This document shows, in pieces, positions 41,541-51,083 of a stretch of DNA of 64,000 bases (position 1 is its first letter; each line of letters starts with the position of its first letter). The stretch covers positions 248,001-312,000 of the forward strand of contig BBMW01000002.1 of NCBI GenBank assembly GCA_000759755.1, given 5' to 3'. The position numbers were made by a program, and so were the translations under genes. The stretch is from Citrobacter werkmanii NBRC 105721 (GTDB lineage Bacteria > Pseudomonadota > Gammaproteobacteria > Enterobacterales > Enterobacteriaceae). The notes below the pieces were generated by a model. That model ran no database searches and had not been told where the DNA came from. It saw nothing but the letters and a program-made list of their open reading frames with translations.

Positions 41541-41550
41541 ATGATTAACA
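41541..41550 (-). promoter_or_regulatory. ArcA-like box upstream of ackA
   Basis: The minus strand reads TGTTAATCAT, nine of ten positions of the ArcA-P repeat WGTTAATTAW. It is about 80 nt upstream of the ackA start. Oxygen-dependent control of ackA-pta is known, but the site here is inferred from a short motif. Confidence 0.35.
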
Positions 41551-41627
41551 TCATGCGCCAGAGTCTTTTTGGGCACGATGGAATAAATACCTTTGAGTCT
41601 ATGTCATTTTGCGTATTTTTCAGCCAG

Positions 41628-41644
41628 TGGCATACTGTATGCCA
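41628..41644. promoter_or_regulatory. Perfect 17-bp palindrome, unassigned operator candidate
   Basis: TGGCATACTGTATGCCA has perfect 8-bp arms around a central T. It lies between the ackA and yfbV starts, about 158 nt upstream of yfbV. The symmetry suggests a dimeric repressor. I cannot match it to a named regulator. Confidence 0.5.
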
Positions 41645-41801
41645 ATTTGACGACTCAATGATTTTGGACTAAAGGCCTTACAGGCCGGCACAGGATACCT
41701 GAATGTGGGTATCAAAGACAAAATGTTTTGAACGATGTCCCTTGTAGTTGTTGTTTTGCACAAATTTTTTAATTTTTATATGTGAAGTTGAGGTAACCGC
41801 C

Positions 41802-42257
41802 ATGTCGACACCGGATAATCGTTCCGTCAATTTTTTTAGTTTGTTTCGCCGGGGGCAGCACTATGCGAAGACGTGGCCAATGGAAAAGCGCCTCGCGCCC
41901 GTGTTTGTTGAGAACCGCGTGATCCGCATGACGCGTTACGCAATCCGTTTTATGCCGCCAATCGCTGTTTTCACCTTATGCTGGCAAATTGCTTTAGGCG
42001 GGCAGTTGGGACCGGCCGTGGCGACAGCGCTGTTTGCACTCAGCCTGCCGATGCAGGGCATGTGGTGGCTGGGTAAGCGTTCCGTCACACCGCTGCCGCC
42101 TTCAATACTCAACTGGTTCTACGAAGTTCGGGGTAAATTGCAAGAGGCCGGACAGGCGCTCGCTCCGGTAGAAGGAAAGCCTGATTATCAGGCGCTGGCT
42201 GACACGCTTAAGCGCGCCTTCAAACAACTGGATAAAACTTTCCTCGATGATTTGTAA
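41802..42257 (+). CDS. yfbV: UPF0208 membrane protein YfbV
   Basis: This is a 151-residue DUF412 inner-membrane protein with two adjacent hydrophobic segments (about 44-66 and 70-88). In E. coli it influences the macrodomain organisation of the terminus region through MatP-independent insulation of Ter. The product starts [18 protein letters not shown] after GAGGTAACC. The upstream in-frame ATG at 41748 has no ribosome site. A strong terminator follows. Confidence 0.94.
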   Translation: MSTPDNRSVNFFSLFRRGQHYAKTWPMEKRLAPVFVENRVIRMTRYAIRFMPPIAVFTLCWQIALGGQLGPAVATALFALSLPMQGMWWLGKRSVTPLPPSILNWFYEVRGKLQEAGQALAPVEGKPDYQALADTLKRAFKQLDKTFLDDL

Positions 42258-42261
42258 TTGA

Positions 42262-42834
<573 letters not shown>

Positions 42835-42844
42835 GGGGGCGAGC

Positions 42845-43504
42845 GTGCAGTGCAAAGGTTTTCTGTTTGATCTGGATGGAACGCTGGTCGATTCCTTACC
42901 CGCAGTAGAACGCGCGTGGTGCAACTGGGCCGATCGTTTTGGCCTCGATCACGCCGAGGTGCTCGGCTTTATTCATGGTAAGCAGGCCATTACCTCCCTG
43001 CGACACTTTATGGTGGGCAAGTCCGAGGCGGAGATCGCTGCGGAGTTCACCCGCCTGGAGCAGATCGAAGCGACGGAAACCGCGGGGATCACCGCGCTGC
43101 CAGGGGCGGTTGACTTGCTCAACCATCTCAACAAAGCGGGCATTCCATGGGCGATTGTGACTTCAGGATCAATGCCGGTCGCACGGGCGCGCCATCGTGT
43201 CGCAGGACTTCCTGCTCCTGAGGTGTTTGTCACTGCCGAACGGGTAAAAAGAGGTAAACCAGAGCCTGACGCCTATCTGTTAGGCGCTCAGTTACTGGGC
43301 CTGGCGCCACAGGAATGCGCGGTAGTCGAGGATGCGCCCGCAGGGGTGCTCTCGGGACTGGCTGCAGGGTGCCATGTAATAGCGGTAAATGCGCCAGCGG
43401 ACACCCCGCGTCTGGATGAGGTCGATTTTTCGCTGACCAGTCTGGAACAGATTTCTGTGACCAAACAGCCCAACGGAAATGTGGTCGTTGTAAGAAATAC
43501 CTGA
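42845..43504 (+). CDS. hxpA: HAD-family sugar-phosphate phosphatase YfbT (HxpA)
   Basis: YfbT (HxpA) is a HAD-superfamily phosphatase active on hexitol and sugar phosphates. Motif I is DLDGT at 9-13 with the nucleophile D9. VTSGSMPVARAR holds motif II, and KRGKPEPDAYLLGAQ with VVEDAPAGVLSG hold motifs III and IV. I chose the GTG at 42845 (219 residues, start MQCKGFLFDL) behind AGGGGGCG. An ATG at 42827 overlapping yfbU is possible. It is co-transcribed with yfbU. Confidence 0.93.
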   Translation: MQCKGFLFDLDGTLVDSLPAVERAWCNWADRFGLDHAEVLGFIHGKQAITSLRHFMVGKSEAEIAAEFTRLEQIEATETAGITALPGAVDLLNHLNKAGIPWAIVTSGSMPVARARHRVAGLPAPEVFVTAERVKRGKPEPDAYLLGAQLLGLAPQECAVVEDAPAGVLSGLAAGCHVIAVNAPADTPRLDEVDFSLTSLEQISVTKQPNGNVVVVRNT

Positions 43505-43513
43505 TCATGATTT

Positions 43514-43539
43514 AGCCCCAGATTGTTGGGGCTTTTTTA
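43514..43539 (+). terminator. Rho-independent terminator after yfbT
   Basis: AGCCCCA at 43514-43520 pairs with TGGGGCT at 43527-43533, followed by a T run. Confidence 0.88.
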
Positions 43540-43581
43540 TGGCAGAATCGGTCCATCCATCTCATTTAACAAGGATATGTT

Positions 43582-45414
43582 GTGAACGGTGAATTGATAT
43601 GGGTTCTCTCATTGCTGGCGATTGCCGTCGTCTTGTTTGCAACTGGCAGAGTGCGTATGGACGCGATCGCTTTGCTGGTCATTATTGCCTTTGTTCTGAG
43701 TGGAACATTGAGCATCACAGAAGCTTTTTCCGGGTTCAGCGATCCTAACGTTATTTTGATCGCGGCTTTATTTATTATCGGCGACGGTCTGGTGCGTACC
43801 GGGGTGGCGACGGTGATGGGGGCCTGGCTGGTGAAGGTCGCCGGCAGCAGTGAAGTCAAAATGCTGGTGTTGCTGATGATAACCGTGGCCGGGCTCGGTG
43901 CGTTTATGAGTTCGACCGGCGTGGTTGCTATCTTTATACCGGTTGTCTTAAGCGTTTCCATGCGCATGCAAATTTCTCCCTCACGTCTGATGATGCCGCT
44001 GAGCTTTGCCGGATTGATAAGCGGCATGATGACGCTGGTGGCGACACCGCCAAACCTGGTCGTCAACAGTGAGTTGCTACGCGAAGGACTTAACGGTTTC
44101 AGCTTTTTTAGCGTCACTCCGCTGGGGCTGGTGGTTCTGGTGCTTGGCATAATTTATATGCTGCTGATGCGCTTTATGCTGAAGGGCGAAGACTCCGGGC
44201 AGCCAGGAGACGGTTGGAAACGCCGGACTTTTCGCGATTTAATCAAAGAGTATCGCCTTACAGGGCGTGCCCGCCGTCTGGCTATTCGCCCTGGTTCACC
44301 GATGATTGGCCAGCGTCTGGACGACCTGAAACTGCGTGAGCGTTACGGAGCAAACGTGATTGGCGTGGAGCGCTGGCGGCGCTTTCGTCGCGTGATTGTT
44401 GACGTTAACGGGGTTTCTGAGTTTCGCGCCCGTGACGTGCTGCTGATTGATATGTCTGCAGCGGATGTCGATCTGCGAGAATTTTGCAGTGAGCAACTGC
44501 TGGAGCCGATGGTGCTGCGCGGGGAATACTTCTCCGAGCAGGCGTTGGATGTGGGCATGGCCGAGATCTCACTGATCCCAGAATCGGAACTGATTGGCAA
44601 AACGGTACGGGAGATAGCCTTTCGTACGCGTTACGGTCTGAATGTGGTCGGCCTGAAACGCGATGGTACGGCGCTGGCAGGCGCGGTGGTGGATGAACCG
44701 TTGCTGATGGGGGATATCATTCTGGTGGTGGGTAACTGGAAGCTCATCACACTGCTGGGACAAAAAGGGCGTGACTTCGTGGTGTTGAACATGCCAGCTG
44801 AGGTCAGTGAAGCTTCCCCGGCGCACAGTCAGGCGCCGCATGCCATTTTCTGCCTGGTGCTGATGGTCGCCCTGATGCTTACCGATGAAATTCCTAATAC
44901 GGTTGCCGCAATTATCGCCTGCCTGCTGATGGGGAAATTCCGCTGTATCGATGCCGAAAGCGCCTATAAAGCGATTCACTGGCCAAGCATTATTTTGATC
45001 GTCGGGATGATGCCCTTCGCATTGGCGCTACAAAAAACTGGCGGTGTCGATCTGGTGGTAAAAGGACTGATGGACGTCGGCGGCGGGTATGGCCCGTACA
45101 TGATGCTGGGCTGCCTGTTCGTCCTGTGCGCGAGCATTGGGTTATTTATCTCTAACACTGCAACGGCGGTACTCATGGCGCCAATCGCCCTGGCGGCGGC
45201 AAAGTCGATGGGGGTTTCGCCGTATCCTTTTGCGATGGTGATTGCAATGGCGGCATCCGCAGCCTTTATGACACCGGTCTCTTCGCCGGTAAACACGCTG
45301 GTGCTGGGACCGGGTAACTATAGCTTTAGCGATTTCGTGAAAATTGGCGTGCCGTTTACGGTGATCGTGATGGCGGTGTGTGTGGTGATGATCCCGATGC
45401 TGTTCCCGTTTTGA
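43582..45414 (+). CDS. yfbS: SLC13/DASS-type transporter YfbS with TrkA-C domains
   Basis: This is a 610-residue inner-membrane transporter of the divalent anion:sodium symporter (CitMHS/SLC13) superfamily. Its layout is N-terminal helices (1-200), two soluble RCK/TrkA-C domains (about 230-400; [21 protein letters not shown] and [17 protein letters not shown]) and C-terminal helices (420-610). Family hairpin motifs appear as [12 protein letters not shown] and [13 protein letters not shown]. The substrate is unknown. Translation starts at GTG (43582) behind AAGGAT. A REP unit follows. Confidence 0.94.
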   Translation: MNGELIWVLSLLAIAVVLFATGRVRMDAIALLVIIAFVLSGTLSITEAFSGFSDPNVILIAALFIIGDGLVRTGVATVMGAWLVKVAGSSEVKMLVLLMITVAGLGAFMSSTGVVAIFIPVVLSVSMRMQISPSRLMMPLSFAGLISGMMTLVATPPNLVVNSELLREGLNGFSFFSVTPLGLVVLVLGIIYMLLMRFMLKGEDSGQPGDGWKRRTFRDLIKEYRLTGRARRLAIRPGSPMIGQRLDDLKLRERYGANVIGVERWRRFRRVIVDVNGVSEFRARDVLLIDMSAADVDLREFCSEQLLEPMVLRGEYFSEQALDVGMAEISLIPESELIGKTVREIAFRTRYGLNVVGLKRDGTALAGAVVDEPLLMGDIILVVGNWKLITLLGQKGRDFVVLNMPAEVSEASPAHSQAPHAIFCLVLMVALMLTDEIPNTVAAIIACLLMGKFRCIDAESAYKAIHWPSIILIVGMMPFALALQKTGGVDLVVKGLMDVGGGYGPYMMLGCLFVLCASIGLFISNTATAVLMAPIALAAAKSMGVSPYPFAMVIAMAASAAFMTPVSSPVNTLVLGPGNYSFSDFVKIGVPFTVIVMAVCVVMIPMLFPF

Positions 45415-45422
45415 TTTTTATG

Positions 45423-45455
45423 TGCCGGATAAGACGTTGACGTCGCCATCCGGCA
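45423..45455. repeat. REP element between yfbS and yfbR
   Basis: TGCCGGATAAGACG and CGTCGCCATCCGGCA arms form a standard REP hairpin between convergent genes. Confidence 0.85.
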
Positions 45456-45462
45456 AAATCGT

Positions 45463-46062
45463 TTAAAGCGGTGAATCCTGGCTGATCTCATCTAATGAGA
45501 GGTGAAAGCTCGGGACAAACACCTCCATAAAATAGTCCATCTCTTCGCTGCGCCGCGACTCCAGCGTTTTTTCCAGCCGCGTTTTCGCCAATAGGAACTC
45601 ATTATTGCCCGCCGAAAGTTCCTCCAGACACTTCAGATAGGCGCACAGCGCATCGGCCTGTTTGACGATAGATTTCTCTTCTTCGCTGTAAGCATGTTCA
45701 TCAATCAGCGGAGCAAAAATATCGCGCAGCTCGTCGGGCACCATATCGACCAGCTTTTGCTGGGCAATTTTCTCTATCGCTTTATATTCCTGGGCTATTT
45801 GTGAGTTGAAGTATTTTACCGGGGTAGGGAGGTCACCGGTCAGCACCTCTGAAGCATCATGGTACATTGCCAACAGGGCAATGCGCTCTGCATTAAGCTG
45901 ACCACCAAATTTACGGTTTTTAATCGCGGCCAACGCATGAGCGACCATGGCAACTTGCAAACTATGCTCGGACACGTTTTCGGTGCGCACGTTGCGCATC
46001 AGCGGCCAGCGGTTAATGAGCTTCAGGCGGGAGAGGTGGGCAAAAAAGTGGCTCTGCTTCAT
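45463..46062 (-). CDS. yfbR: 5'-deoxynucleotidase YfbR
   Basis: YfbR is an HD-domain, metal-dependent 5'-deoxyribonucleotidase acting on dAMP, dCMP, dTMP and related monophosphates. The 199-residue product has the full metal-ligand set: H33 in [10 protein letters not shown]68 and D69 in YHDASE with E72, D77 in TGD, and the distal Asp in KQADAL near residue 137. It lies downstream of alaA in the same direction (97-nt gap). Confidence 0.96.
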   Translation of the reverse strand: MKQSHFFAHLSRLKLINRWPLMRNVRTENVSEHSLQVAMVAHALAAIKNRKFGGQLNAERIALLAMYHDASEVLTGDLPTPVKYFNSQIAQEYKAIEKIAQQKLVDMVPDELRDIFAPLIDEHAYSEEEKSIVKQADALCAYLKCLEELSAGNNEFLLAKTRLEKTLESRRSEEMDYFMEVFVPSFHLSLDEISQDSPL

Positions 46063-46159
46063 AACGACCCTTATATGATGGCAACCTGAGAGTCATTGTG
46101 CGCAGAGAAGGCTGTCAGATGCAAATACTCGTCATACTGATCCAACAGCCCGTGTTTTA

Positions 46160-47377
46160 TTACAGCTGGTGATACCCTGACAGGAAGCGCTCAAATTTAC
46201 TCAGCGACATTTCGATATCGTCAATGCGCGGGAGCGTGACGATGCGGAAATGATCCGGCCACGGCCAGTTGAACGCCGTTCCCTGAACCAGCAGCACTTT
46301 TTCCTGCAACAGGAAGTCGAGCACCATTTTCTGGTCGTCATGAATGTTGAAGCGTTTAGCGTCGATTTTTGGGAACATATACAGCGCGCCGCGCGGTTTC
46401 ACGCAGGAGACGCCGGGAATATCATTGAGTAACTCCCAGGCGCGGTTGCGTTGTTCATACAGGCGCCCGCCAGGCATGATAAATTCACTGATGCTCTGGT
46501 ATCCGCCCAGCGCGGTCTGAATCGCATGTTGCGCCGGAACGTTAGCACATAAGCGCATAGAGGCCAGCATCTCAAGACCTTCGATGTACCCCTTGGCATG
46601 TTTCTTCGGCCCGTTCAGCACCATCCAGCCCTGACGGAAACCGGCAACGCGATAGGTTTTTGACAGGCCATTGAAGGTGATAGTCAGCAGGTCCGGAGCC
46701 ATTGCGGCGATCGAGTGGTGTTCAGCGTCATCGTAGAGAATTTTGTCGTAAATCTCGTCCGCAAAAATGATGAGATTGTTCTGGCGAGCAATTTCAACAA
46801 TCTCCATCAGCAGCTCTTTGGAGTAAACAGCGCCGGTTGGGTTGTTGGGGTTAATGATGACGATCCCACGCGTGCGCGGGGTAATTTTTGCGCGAATGTC
46901 GTCCAGGTCCGGGAACCAGTCAGATGATTCGTCACACAGGTAGTGCACGGCATTACCGCCGGAGAGCGATACCGCCGCTGTCCACAGCGGGTAATCAGGT
47001 GCCGGAACGAGCATCTCGTCCCCACTGTTCAGCAATGCCTGCATGGCTTGCACAATCAATTCGGAAACGCCATTACCGATATAGATATCTTCCACGGTCA
47101 CATCGCGCATCCCGCGGGCCTGATAATGCTGCATGATCGCTTTACGGGCTGAATAGAGACCTTTTGAGTCGCAATATCCTTGCGCTGTTGGCAAATTGCG
47201 GATCACATCAACCAGAATTTCATCTGGCGCTTCAAACCCGAATGGCGCCGGGTTGCCGATGTTCAGTTTCAGAACTTTATTGCCTTCTTCTTCCAAGCGC
47301 TTTGCTTCCTTCAGAACCGGGCCGCGAATGTCATAACAGACGTTTTCTAATTTGCTGGATTTTTCAATGGGGGACAT
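46160..47377 (-). CDS. alaA: Alanine transaminase AlaA
   Basis: AlaA (YfbQ) is the main glutamate-pyruvate aminotransferase for alanine synthesis. The 405-residue protein starting MSPIEKSSKLENVCYDIRGP matches E. coli. It is a fold-type I PLP enzyme: K240 in FNGLSKTYR forms the internal aldimine, IINPNNPTGA near 175-184 and FADEIYDK near 205-212 bind the cofactor, and FRQGW carries the carboxylate contact. An ATG at 47437 would add 20 residues not found in relatives. It is divergent from lrhA across a long gap. Confidence 0.97.
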   Translation of the reverse strand: MSPIEKSSKLENVCYDIRGPVLKEAKRLEEEGNKVLKLNIGNPAPFGFEAPDEILVDVIRNLPTAQGYCDSKGLYSARKAIMQHYQARGMRDVTVEDIYIGNGVSELIVQAMQALLNSGDEMLVPAPDYPLWTAAVSLSGGNAVHYLCDESSDWFPDLDDIRAKITPRTRGIVIINPNNPTGAVYSKELLMEIVEIARQNNLIIFADEIYDKILYDDAEHHSIAAMAPDLLTITFNGLSKTYRVAGFRQGWMVLNGPKKHAKGYIEGLEMLASMRLCANVPAQHAIQTALGGYQSISEFIMPGGRLYEQRNRAWELLNDIPGVSCVKPRGALYMFPKIDAKRFNIHDDQKMVLDFLLQEKVLLVQGTAFNWPWPDHFRIVTLPRIDDIEMSLSKFERFLSGYHQL

Positions 47378-48298
47378 GAACGTTGACCTTTTTAGCTGTG
47401 AATGCCACTCCCTGCCATGGAAGTCAGCCCAGCACAATGTACTCCCACGACGGTAAGTTTTGAAGGGTCTTTAGTAGAAGATTTTGAAAATCCATGAAGT
47501 TATAATTGACTGTTAATATCTAAATATATCATAAATATTAGTATAATAAACTAACAAAATGTGTTTTATTGGTTTTATATTTTATACCTTTGGTTTTGAT
47601 GTGGTGGTTTGTCTGGTCAAAAAAACTTAAGTCTGGAATGCAAAAGGTAACCGACACTTAAGCTGTATGACGTCATTCGAAAATACTGAGGTTTTATCTG
47701 CGAGGGCTGTTATCGGCCTGATCCGCGCGTGGTACGGTGTGAATTCATTGTTAAGCATAATTAATGAATTGAGGGATTCTTAATTAATTATTATTTAATA
47801 TTTAAATCGCATTAATTTGAATGGACTAATAATACGAAAACCTCAGTTCTGACATAACGCCTTGTTGCCGCGAATTATTCGCGATAACACTTATAAATAT
47901 AGTGGTTTTAGGTTAAGATAAGTCTCATGAAATGGTGCGTAGTAAGAATTATACGTTAATTCAAATGTTTGTTGGTTGTTCCTAACATACTGAAAAGTTA
48001 GTTTTTAATGTGTAAATTATTGTTCGTTAACTTTTTTTAAATTTACATGTTTTCCATTAGTCAGAATCATCCAGCAGCTAAAAATATGGGCCTTTCTCGT
48101 TGCTATATTCCGATGAGTGTCACGGTTATTATATAGCGTAGAAAGAGAATTGTTTCGTTTGTTAAACCAAATACATCCTTATTTTCACTTGGTTACACTA
48201 AGCGAAACTGCAAGGAAGGCAGGCAGATAACAAATGGAGTTGTTTGATTCTGAATGCACAGCATTAACACGGTATGACCCGCGAGTAAGTGAAAAACT
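47378..48298. promoter_or_regulatory. Long AT-rich region between alaA and lrhA
   Basis: This 921-nt region holds the divergent promoters of alaA and lrhA. lrhA is known in E. coli for a long upstream control region that includes RcsB and self-regulation. It is mostly AT-rich with a GC-richer island near 47690-47745, which coincides with a possible 38-codon ORF. A perfect palindrome CGCGAAT-T-ATTCGCG is at 47869-47883. I cannot assign promoters with confidence. Confidence 0.5.
47667..47783 (+). CDS. Possible small protein of 38 residues
   Basis: ATG at 47667 opens 38 codons (start MTSFENTEVLSARAVIGLIR, end LSIINELRDS) ending at TAA 47781-47783. The middle is hydrophobic or amphipathic. It coincides with the only GC-rich island in the gap. 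The ribosome site is poor (AAGG about 19 nt upstream), and an ORF of this size can occur by chance. It could instead be leader sequence of lrhA. Confidence 0.22.
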   Translation: MTSFENTEVLSARAVIGLIRAWYGVNSLLSIINELRDS

Positions 48299-49237
48299 AT
48301 GATAAATGCAAATCGTCCGATAATTAACCTCGACCTCGATCTGCTGAGAACCTTCGTTGCTGTTGCCGACCTGAATACCTTCGCGGCTGCGGCAGCTGCG
48401 GTATGTCGCACTCAGTCTGCGGTGAGTCAGCAAATGCAGCGTCTTGAGCAACTCGTGGGGAAAGAGTTGTTCGCGCGCCATGGACGCAACAAACTGCTGA
48501 CCGAACATGGTATACAGCTGTTGGGTTACGCCAGAAAAATCTTGCGTTTTAATGATGAGGCATGCTCATCATTAATGTTTAACAATCTTCAGGGAGTGTT
48601 AACTATCGGAGCTTCTGATGAATCTGCCGATACTATACTGCCTTTCCTGCTCAACCGTATAAGTTCGGTTTATCCGAAGCTTGCATTGGATGTGAGGGTC
48701 AAGCGCAACGCCTATATGGTGGATATGCTGAAGTCGCAAGAAGTGGATTTGGTGGTAACGACTAACCGTCCGGGCGATTTTGAATGCCTGAATCTGCGCA
48801 CTTCACCGACGCACTGGTATTGTGCAGCTGAATATATCCTGCAAAAAGGTGAGCCGGTTCCGTTGGTTCTGCTGGACGATCCGAGCCCGTTCCGCGATAT
48901 GGTGTTGGCAACGCTGAATGCTGCACAGATCCCGTGGCGCTTAGCGTATGTTGCTTCAACATTGCCTGCGGTTCGTGCTGCGGTCAAAGCCGGTCTGGGC
49001 GTTACTGCGCGTCCCGTTGAAATGATGAGTCCTGATTTACGCGTACTGGGCGCGGCGGACGGATTACCGCCACTGCCTGATACCGAGTATCTGTTGTGCT
49101 GCGATCCGGCTACGCAAAATGATTTAGCTCAGGTTATCTTTAACTCGATGCAGACTTATCAAAATCCTTGGCAATACAATCAGTTTACCCCCGAAGGGGG
49201 AGATGATTCGCTCCTTGTTGAAGGGGACTTCGAGTAA
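48299..49237 (+). CDS. lrhA: LysR-type transcriptional regulator LrhA
   Basis: LrhA (HexA/PecT type) represses flhDC, type 1 fimbriae and motility-linked genes and affects RpoS. The 312 residues equal the E. coli length. The N-terminal winged HTH covers about 11-70 ([20 protein letters not shown] and [17 protein letters not shown]). The effector-binding domain follows from about 95. The C-terminus is acidic ([14 protein letters not shown]). A strong terminator follows, and nuoA starts 627 nt downstream. Confidence 0.97.
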   Translation: MINANRPIINLDLDLLRTFVAVADLNTFAAAAAAVCRTQSAVSQQMQRLEQLVGKELFARHGRNKLLTEHGIQLLGYARKILRFNDEACSSLMFNNLQGVLTIGASDESADTILPFLLNRISSVYPKLALDVRVKRNAYMVDMLKSQEVDLVVTTNRPGDFECLNLRTSPTHWYCAAEYILQKGEPVPLVLLDDPSPFRDMVLATLNAAQIPWRLAYVASTLPAVRAAVKAGLGVTARPVEMMSPDLRVLGAADGLPPLPDTEYLLCCDPATQNDLAQVIFNSMQTYQNPWQYNQFTPEGGDDSLLVEGDFE

Positions 49238-49271
49238 CGCGTCACAAAAAACGTTTTAAAATGTAAGTGTA

Positions 49272-49319
49272 AAAAAAGAGCCGCTAATGATGAAAAAACA
49301 TCCAGCGGCTCTTTTTTTA
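49272..49319 (+). terminator. Rho-independent terminator after lrhA
   Basis: AAAAAAGAGCCGCT at 49272-49285 pairs with AGCGGCTCTTTTTT at 49304-49317 around an 18-nt loop, with a further T. The A run makes it potentially bidirectional. Confidence 0.92.
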
Positions 49320-49700
49320 TGCAAATAACGTTGGTTTATGTCATTTGCTATACTAAAACTTAACAAAATCAGCGGCTAAAAAAACAGCCTGCAAATAGGG
49401 TGAAAAATAATCAGCAGAAGTGTTAATTGTTTCCATGTTAAAAAACTAGAGAAATTGTTGCTGTTTTTTATGGTGAATTAACAAAAGCGTGTCACAGATC
49501 AAGAAAATACTCCCATTTAGGGGGAGGCATTAGTGTGAATTCCTGTCAAAATAGACGTGTATTATCTTTTTTACTTCACTACGGACACGATTCAACAACA
49601 TTAAAAAAGACCGATGATGCGATCGAAATGGGTCTAAACAGCACTTTATGTTAATGAGGTTGGAACAGTGTAAAATAATGTGAGGAAACTTTTGTTAAAG

Positions 49701-49730
49701 TTGACAAAAGGTTATAGAAAGGAGTAAAAA
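49701..49730 (+). promoter_or_regulatory. Sigma-70-like promoter candidate for the nuo operon
   Basis: A perfect -35 box TTGACA (49701-49706) is followed after 18 nt by TAAAAA (49725-49730), a weak -10. It would give a leader of about 130 nt before nuoA. Other promoters in the gap are possible. Confidence 0.3.
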
Positions 49731-49864
49731 ACCCCATCAATTGGCTGTATAAAATGGTTTTCTACAGTGATTGTAAGGTTTTTTTTATTCCTCCCCATGA
49801 ATCGATGTGGCGTTCATCTGCCGAAAAGAGCAGAGAATTTGGCGCTACTTTTGATGAGTAAGCA

Positions 49865-50308
49865 ATGAGTATGTCAACATCCACTGAAATCATCGCTCAT
49901 CACTGGGCATTCGCTATCTTTCTTATTGTCGCCATTGGCCTGTGCTGCCTGATGCTCGTCGGCGGCTGGTTTTTAGGTGGTCGCGCGCGCGCGAGATCTA
50001 AAAACGTGCCGTTTGAATCAGGTATCGACTCGGTCGGCACCGCCCGCTTGCGCCTGTCTGCCAAGTTTTATCTGGTAGCCATGTTCTTCGTTATCTTCGA
50101 CGTTGAAGCGCTGTATCTGTTCGCATGGTCAACATCTATCCGTGAAAGCGGTTGGATTGGCTTTGTGGAAGCTGCAATTTTTATTTTTGTGTTACTGGCT
50201 GGTCTGGTTTATCTGGTGCGTATTGGCGCGCTGGACTGGACGCCCGCGCGTTCACGCCGCGAGCGTATGAACCCGGAAACGAACAGTATCGCTAATCGTC
50301 AACGCTAA
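49865..50308 (+). CDS. nuoA: NADH-quinone oxidoreductase subunit NuoA
   Basis: NuoA is a small membrane subunit of respiratory complex I near the quinone channel. The 147-residue product has three hydrophobic segments (about 15-37, 68-88, 98-119). D79 and E81 in [13 protein letters not shown] are the conserved acidic residues that matter for coupling. It is the first gene of the 13-gene nuo operon, and nuoB follows after 15 nt. Confidence 0.98.
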   Translation: MSMSTSTEIIAHHWAFAIFLIVAIGLCCLMLVGGWFLGGRARARSKNVPFESGIDSVGTARLRLSAKFYLVAMFFVIFDVEALYLFAWSTSIRESGWIGFVEAAIFIFVLLAGLVYLVRIGALDWTPARSRRERMNPETNSIANRQR

Positions 50309-50323
50309 CCGCGAGGCATTAAG

Positions 50324-50986
50324 ATGGATTATACGCTCACCCGCATAGATCCTAACGGTGAGAACGACCGTTACCCCCTGCAAAAACAGGAGATCGTAAC
50401 CGACCCCCTGGAGCAAGAAGTTAATAAAAATGTGTTCATGGGTAAGCTCCATGACATGGTTAACTGGGGCCGTAAAAACTCAATTTGGCCATATAACTTT
50501 GGCCTTTCCTGCTGCTACGTTGAGATGGTGACCTCGTTTACCGCCGTGCACGATGTGGCCCGTTTTGGTGCGGAAGTACTGCGTGCCTCGCCGCGTCAGG
50601 CTGACCTGATGGTCGTGGCTGGAACCTGCTTTACCAAAATGGCACCGGTTATTCAGCGCCTCTACGATCAGATGCTGGAACCAAAATGGGTTATTTCCAT
50701 GGGCGCATGCGCTAACTCCGGCGGTATGTACGACATCTATTCTGTGGTGCAGGGCGTTGATAAATTTATTCCGGTCGATGTTTACATCCCGGGATGCCCG
50801 CCGCGTCCAGAAGCGTATATGCAGGCTCTAATGCTGCTGCAGGATTCCATTGGCAAAGAACGCCGTCCGCTCTCCTGGGTGGTTGGCGATCAGGGCGTTT
50901 ATCGCGCCAATATGCAGTCAGAACGCGAGCGTAAACGCGGCGAACGTATTGCTGTAACGAATCTTCGTACACCAGACGAGATTTAA
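50324..50986 (+). CDS. nuoB: NADH-quinone oxidoreductase subunit NuoB
   Basis: NuoB carries the terminal [4Fe-4S] cluster N2 that reduces quinone. The 220-residue product has the tandem cysteines C63 and C64 in GLSCCYVEM plus those in VAGTCFTKM and IPGCPPRPE (near 129 and 158). It is a peripheral-arm subunit sitting on the membrane. The gap to nuoCD is one of only three wide gaps in the operon and contains a two-tier inverted repeat. Confidence 0.98.
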   Translation: MDYTLTRIDPNGENDRYPLQKQEIVTDPLEQEVNKNVFMGKLHDMVNWGRKNSIWPYNFGLSCCYVEMVTSFTAVHDVARFGAEVLRASPRQADLMVVAGTCFTKMAPVIQRLYDQMLEPKWVISMGACANSGGMYDIYSVVQGVDKFIPVDVYIPGCPPRPEAYMQALMLLQDSIGKERRPLSWVVGDQGVYRANMQSERERKRGERIAVTNLRTPDEI

Positions 50987-50995
50987 TTTGCGCCT

Positions 50996-51053
50996 GTCGG
51001 CAGCAGCCCTTCCTTCGCTTATCACTACATAAATAGCGCGAAGCACTGCCGAC
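50996..51053 (+). other. Two-tier hairpin between nuoB and nuoCD
   Basis: GTCGGCAG at 50996-51003 pairs with CTGCCGAC at 51046-51053. Inside it CTTCGC at 51013-51018 pairs with GCGAAG at 51038-51043. No T run follows. It could be an mRNA processing or stability element between nuoAB and the rest. Confidence 0.5.
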
Positions 51054-51083
51054 TACCACGGACCATTTGCAATGGTGAACAAT

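Larger units (their letters stand above)
41463..41801. promoter_or_regulatory. Divergent regulatory region between ackA and yfbV
   Basis: This 339-nt AT-rich gap must hold both divergent promoters. It contains an ArcA-like box and a perfect 17-bp palindrome, listed separately, plus an 8-bp inverted repeat (GCATGATG at 41521-41528, CATCATGC at 41549-41556 by eye). I see no ORF. Confidence 0.6.
49238..49864. promoter_or_regulatory. lrhA-nuoA intergenic region with nuo promoter
   Basis: This 627-nt gap contains the lrhA terminator and then about 540 nt of AT-rich sequence that must carry the nuo promoter. In E. coli this region binds ArcA, NarL, IHF and other global regulators. A sigma-70-like promoter candidate is listed separately. 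I see no ORF of note. Confidence 0.6.
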
